The position numbers and the translations under genes were made by a program. From NCBI GenBank assembly GCA_964434585.1, contig CAYSVN010000051.1:1-8482 (forward strand): a DNA stretch of 8,482 nt, in the 5' to 3' direction. A model generated the notes under the pieces. It saw nothing but the letters and a program-made list of their open reading frames with translations. It was not told the origin of the DNA and searched no databases. Source of the DNA: CAYSVN01 sp964434585 (GTDB lineage Bacteria > Patescibacteriota > Gracilibacteria > Peribacterales > Peribacteraceae). Positions 6,015 to 8,482 of the stretch are shown here, piece after piece; position 1 is the first letter of the stretch; every line of letters begins with the position of its first letter.

Positions 6015-6755
6015 CTAAAAGCCATAGAGTGCTTTCTCTGTATCTTCATAAAACTTATCCCAACTTTCCGTTACCTCAAAGTCGGGTCCATTAATAGGTT
6101 CTGGGTTAACGTCGTAGTTATATTCAGAGGTTGTAGTATACTCTCCAGCTTTCATAATTGTTTTGTAAGGTAGGAACGTTTCAGCATTGTAGTAATAAAG
6201 CTCATCTCCATCACGTATGCTTAAGGCTTCACACGGTGTGCCGTCGCAAGTTTCAGCGGTGACAATTGCTTCGTATAGCGGTGAATTTTTCATCCGTTCT
6301 ATCATAAAGGCAAGTACTTCTAATTGGCCGTCTGGTGAAAGTTCTTCATTTGTCCAATACCATTTGCCGTTTAGGTTAACAAGAGAGGTTGGGTTTTGTT
6401 CAGATGTAAAATCTTGTTGGTAAACAATAGGCTTAAGTTCATCATCGATTTTATAGATAAAAGTGCTGTTTTTTATAAAACCATACTCTGGGTAATACGT
6501 AGCAGAAGAACTGCGAGCTGGAGCAGGTTTCCCGCTAATTGTTGCCGCTGTTGTTACAGTGTACGCAACTTTATATTCACTACCATCCTCGTCTTCATCA
6601 TCTATGTACGCAGTATCTTCATCATTACTGTTTTCTTCGTAGTCTTCATAATAATCGACATCGGTATCTTGTTCAGAACTTCCGATTTCAATAGAGCAAG
6701 CAGCTAACCCAAAGCTTAATAAACAAAGAAAAACAAGTGATATTTTTGAATTCAT
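6015..6755 (-). CDS. Secreted lipoprotein with acidic N-terminal linker, function unknown
   Basis: The 246-residue protein begins with a lipoprotein signal peptide: Asn-Ser-Lys, a hydrophobic core, then lipobox LAAC with the lipid-bearing Cys20. Mature protein would be diacylglycerated by Lgt, encoded further along this strand, and held on the outer face of the membrane. Residues 26-60 form a linker very rich in Asp, Glu and Tyr. A folded domain from about 62 to 246 follows, rich in Tyr and Thr, with a Cys170/Cys175 pair (CDGTPC) that could form a disulphide. The phrase around YNAETFLPYKTIMK and the following Tyr-rich strands recall LolA/LppX-like half-barrel lipoproteins, but this is only an impression. 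It has its own promoter upstream and no Shine-Dalgarno sequence. Its stop lies 56 bases before the threonine leader peptide start, so the thrS attenuator would also terminate any read-through from it. Confidence 0.85.
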   Translation of the reverse strand: MNSKISLVFLCLLSFGLAACSIEIGSSEQDTDVDYYEDYEENSNDEDTAYIDDEDEDGSEYKVAYTVTTAATISGKPAPARSSSATYYPEYGFIKNSTFIYKIDDELKPIVYQQDFTSEQNPTSLVNLNGKWYWTNEELSPDGQLEVLAFMIERMKNSPLYEAIVTAETCDGTPCEALSIRDGDELYYYNAETFLPYKTIMKAGEYTTTSEYNYDVNPEPINGPDFEVTESWDKFYEDTEKALYGF

Positions 6756-6781
6756 AAAAGAGTGTGTGAGTGTATATTTGT

Positions 6782-6801
6782 AATTATATTATAATATAAT
6801 T
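6782..6801. repeat. Perfect 20-bp A/T palindrome over the lipoprotein -10 box
   Basis: The 20 bases from 6782 to 6801 equal their own reverse complement with no spacer, and consist only of A and T. The palindrome contains both candidate -10 boxes and begins three bases after the hydrolase stop codon. It could be an operator for a dimeric repressor, a strand-opening aid, or simply a product of the low-complexity A/T sequence. It lacks a GC stem and so is unlikely to be an intrinsic terminator. Confidence 0.6.
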
Positions 6802-6816
6802 TAATTATTTTATCAA
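6788..6816 (-). promoter_or_regulatory. Sigma70-type promoter for the lipoprotein gene
   Basis: On the minus strand a -35 box TTGATA (6811-6816, one mismatch to consensus) is followed after exactly 17 bases by a perfect -10 box TATAAT (6788-6793). A second TATAAT lies at 6783-6788. The expected transcription start is near 6781, giving a leader of about 26 bases before the ATG at 6755. The -35 box lies in the last codons of the upstream hydrolase gene. The surroundings are extremely A/T-rich, so chance matches to the -10 are likely; the -35 with ideal spacing makes it credible. Confidence 0.65.
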
Positions 6817-7737
6817 GTTTTTAAACATTTGCTTGGCGCACTGTACAGCAGTAGTACTCATCTTATGCCCACTGTCTTGCACAACTTCTAAGGTAGAATT
6901 CGGCAATGCTTTATGTAGTGCGTACGCTTGGTTTGGTGGACAAATCATATCAAACCGACCATGAATAATGGCTGTGGAAATACGTTGTACTTTAGGCGCA
7001 TTGTTCAGTACCTGATTCTCTTCTATAAAAAAGTTATTTGCCTGATAATGTAAAAAAATCAGCATTCCTGTTCGTTCACTTTCTGTCATATCTTCTAATG
7101 AGCTAATATGCATCGTTGCTTCCATGGGATATGTATTACTTTCCCAGTCGCGTATTATTTTACACACTAGTTGCTGCTCTCTTATGTTTCCATCTTTTAA
7201 AAAGTTGTAAAGAGCAGCGGCGTCATACTCTTTTAAGTCAAGTTCATTGAGTGATAATGCAACATGTTGCCATAGGTCAGGGAAAAACGTCTGACATTCG
7301 GGGCTAAAGAGCCAATCGCTTGATTGCTTATTGCTTAAAAAAACGTTACGAACAAATAGATGGCTAACAACCTCTGGATGGGCTTGTGCGTACAGTATTG
7401 CCATTGTGCTACCCCAGCTGCCACCTTTGATAATAGCTTTATCAATGTTGAGCAGCTTTCTAATAGCTTCTATGTCCTCTAATAAATGTTGAGTAGTATT
7501 ATCTTTTAAAAACTCTTTAGCAGTACTCTGTCCTGCTCCTCGTTGATCAATTTGTATCACATTAAATTTCGTTAAATCAAAGTATTTTAAATGCCTTGGT
7601 CTACTAAGGTCTCCAGGCCCACCATGGAACATAAGCACCGGTATGCCATCTGGATTTCCAGACTGGCAATACCAAACCTTATGATTGTCATCTGGCTCGT
7701 AAAAGCCTTGGTTAAAGGTGGTAGTGTGAAAAGACAT
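6805..7737 (-). CDS. pip: Proline iminopeptidase-like alpha/beta hydrolase (peptidase family S33)
   Basis: This 310-residue protein has the full length of a bacterial prolyl aminopeptidase, which removes N-terminal proline from peptides in the cytoplasm. There is no signal peptide. Visible motifs in order are the oxyanion loop HGGPG (38-42), DQRGAGQS (64-71), the nucleophile elbow GGSWGS with Ser107, an acid loop GRFD with Asp263, and the catalytic His291 in DSGHK. All three triad residues are therefore present. Of the two glutamates said to bind the proline amino group in the Serratia enzyme, the one after Trp is kept (Trp198-Glu199), but the usual ENHYF motif reads ANNFF (233-237), so the second Glu is missing. 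Substrate preference may have shifted, and another aminopeptidase or S33 hydrolase is possible. The ATG lies 17 bases after the dnaA stop with no Shine-Dalgarno sequence. The promoter of the next gene starts inside its 3' end. Confidence 0.85.
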   Translation of the reverse strand: MSFHTTTFNQGFYEPDDNHKVWYCQSGNPDGIPVLMFHGGPGDLSRPRHLKYFDLTKFNVIQIDQRGAGQSTAKEFLKDNTTQHLLEDIEAIRKLLNIDKAIIKGGSWGSTMAILYAQAHPEVVSHLFVRNVFLSNKQSSDWLFSPECQTFFPDLWQHVALSLNELDLKEYDAAALYNFLKDGNIREQQLVCKIIRDWESNTYPMEATMHISSLEDMTESERTGMLIFLHYQANNFFIEENQVLNNAPKVQRISTAIIHGRFDMICPPNQAYALHKALPNSTLEVVQDSGHKMSTTAVQCAKQMFKNLIK

Positions 7738-7754
7738 ATAAGTATGTTATCACA

Positions 7755-8482
7755 TTACTTTCGAATCCCAAGCTCGCTCTCTAATGCGTGAATTTCGCGT
7801 AATAACTGCTGGTCAGTTTGTATCTTTTTTTGAATTTTCTCTACAGCATGCATAACAGTACTGTGGTCTCGGCCGCTAAACATTTCTCCAATACGTACAA
7901 AGCTCATGTGTAAGTGTTGTTTAGCTAGGTACATGGCAACTTGTCTTGGAATTAAAATTTCACGCACACGGCTACTACCCATCATCTCGCTTGGTGCAAC
8001 ACTGTAGTAGCTACTAACAGTTTCTAGTACATCCTGAAAGGTTACAGCGCGCTTCGGTGGAGCGGTAAACCCAGTCATCGATTCTTGCTCACCTACGTCT
8101 TTATTAAGCTTTTGCATAATGCTCGCCACACTTTTAACGGTAGGCATTTGTTGCTCTAGTTCGTACTGGGCCATTACCTGCATTAAAATTCCTTCTAGCT
8201 CACGAATATTCTTGGTAGTATGCTCGGCAATATAGCCAAGAACATTAGGGTCGATAAATAATTCTAGCTCACGCGCCTTGTGCGTTAGAATAACAAGCTT
8301 TGTTTCATAGTCTGGTGAGCTTAAGTCTGCAATCATACCTTTCTCAAATCGGCTTACTAGTCGCGACTCTAGTTGTAAGTCACTTGGTTGACGGTCTGCA
8401 GAAATAATAATTTGCTTCTGTGCTTCGTATAACGTGTTAAAAGTATGGAAAAACTCTTCCTGGGTCCGCTCTTTATTAGTGA
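7755..8482 (-). CDS. dnaA: Chromosomal replication initiator DnaA, C-terminal part (5' end outside window)
   Basis: DnaA binds DnaA boxes at the origin, oligomerises with ATP and opens the duplex. The reading frame stays open from the stop at 7755 to the window edge, giving 241 residues; the first Met in the frame (8336) is internal and is not the start. The part upstream of it holds the AAA+ sensor 1 strand (IIISADR) and the arginine-finger segment (LESRLVSRFEKG). After it come sensor 2 (NIRELEG) and domain IV, the DNA-binding helix-turn-helix, with the near-universal signature GRDHSTVMHAVEKI. The P-loop and Walker B region lie beyond the window. The gene ends 17 bases before a hydrolase gene on the same strand, which may be cotranscribed. 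dnaN, the usual partner, is not the next gene. The identification is secure from the domain IV signature alone. Confidence 0.97.
   Translation of the reverse strand, partial: TNKERTQEEFFHTFNTLYEAQKQIIISADRQPSDLQLESRLVSRFEKGMIADLSSPDYETKLVILTHKARELELFIDPNVLGYIAEHTTKNIRELEGILMQVMAQYELEQQMPTVKSVASIMQKLNKDVGEQESMTGFTAPPKRAVTFQDVLETVSSYYSVAPSEMMGSSRVREILIPRQVAMYLAKQHLHMSFVRIGEMFSGRDHSTVMHAVEKIQKKIQTDQQLLREIHALESELGIRK

Noticed and set aside
6396..6707. A plus-strand reading frame of 103 codons opposite the lipoprotein gene
   Set aside because: It is the complement of the Asp/Glu/Tyr-rich coding region, giving an Ile/Phe/Val-rich false protein; no start signal or family likeness.
7755..8336. A complete 193-residue gene starting at the Met at 8336
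   Set aside because: The frame is open up to the window edge and the upstream residues match DnaA sensor 1 and the arginine-finger segment, so this Met is internal to a truncated dnaA.
211..8482. Alternative genetic code with TGA as Gly (Gracilibacteria/SR1)
   Set aside because: No TGA stops are used here, but the full-length genes also contain no in-frame TGA, and Gly is coded by GGN throughout; the standard code is sufficient.

Overview
The window is AT-rich bacterial DNA, and every convincing gene lies on the minus strand. Its traits suggest a Candidate Phyla Radiation (Patescibacteria) genome: the threonyl-tRNA synthetase has no N-terminal TGS domain, the membrane proteins are small and unfamiliar, intergenic spaces are short, starts lack Shine-Dalgarno sequences, and a surface protein ends in a CPR-style anchor-like tail. 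This placement is an inference; no rRNA or other lineage marker is present. All nine annotated genes and the leader peptide end in TAA or TAG and read through without in-frame TGA, so the standard code fits.

Reading in the direction of transcription (right to left), the window opens with the C-terminal two thirds or so of dnaA, cut by the window edge at 8482. A proline iminopeptidase-like hydrolase follows 17 bases later. Next is a secreted, very acidic lipoprotein (6015-6755) with its own good sigma70-type promoter, whose -10 box sits in a perfect 20-bp A/T palindrome.

The best find is the 196-base gap between the lipoprotein and thrS. It encodes a 17-residue leader peptide with nine threonines in a ten-residue stretch, covering all four Thr codons. 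Three mutually exclusive RNA stems follow, the last an intrinsic terminator with a seven-U tract, and thrS starts 33 bases beyond it. The stop codon of the leader lies inside segment 2. This is the full layout of a ribosome-mediated transcription attenuator of the trp/his/thr type, here controlling a threonyl-tRNA synthetase gene, apparently in a CPR-like bacterium.

Downstream of thrS, a 107-base set of inverted repeats with crossing (pseudoknot) topology covers the end of thrS and the gap before lgt. lgt (prolipoprotein diacylglyceryl transferase) then begins a tight cluster with two small membrane proteins of unknown function and a CorA-family divalent cation channel (gaps of 8, 11 and 18 bases). 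A separate promoter with a near-consensus -35 box drives the last gene, a polytopic membrane protein with a Pro/Glu-rich external region and a sortase-signal-like tail. The terminal 210 bases carry no gene but hold several imperfect hairpins, two of which resemble widespread REP-like repeats.

Functionally the window links replication initiation (DnaA), tRNA charging under amino-acid feedback (ThrRS with leader), lipoprotein maturation (Lgt and a substrate lipoprotein), ion transport and cell-surface proteins.
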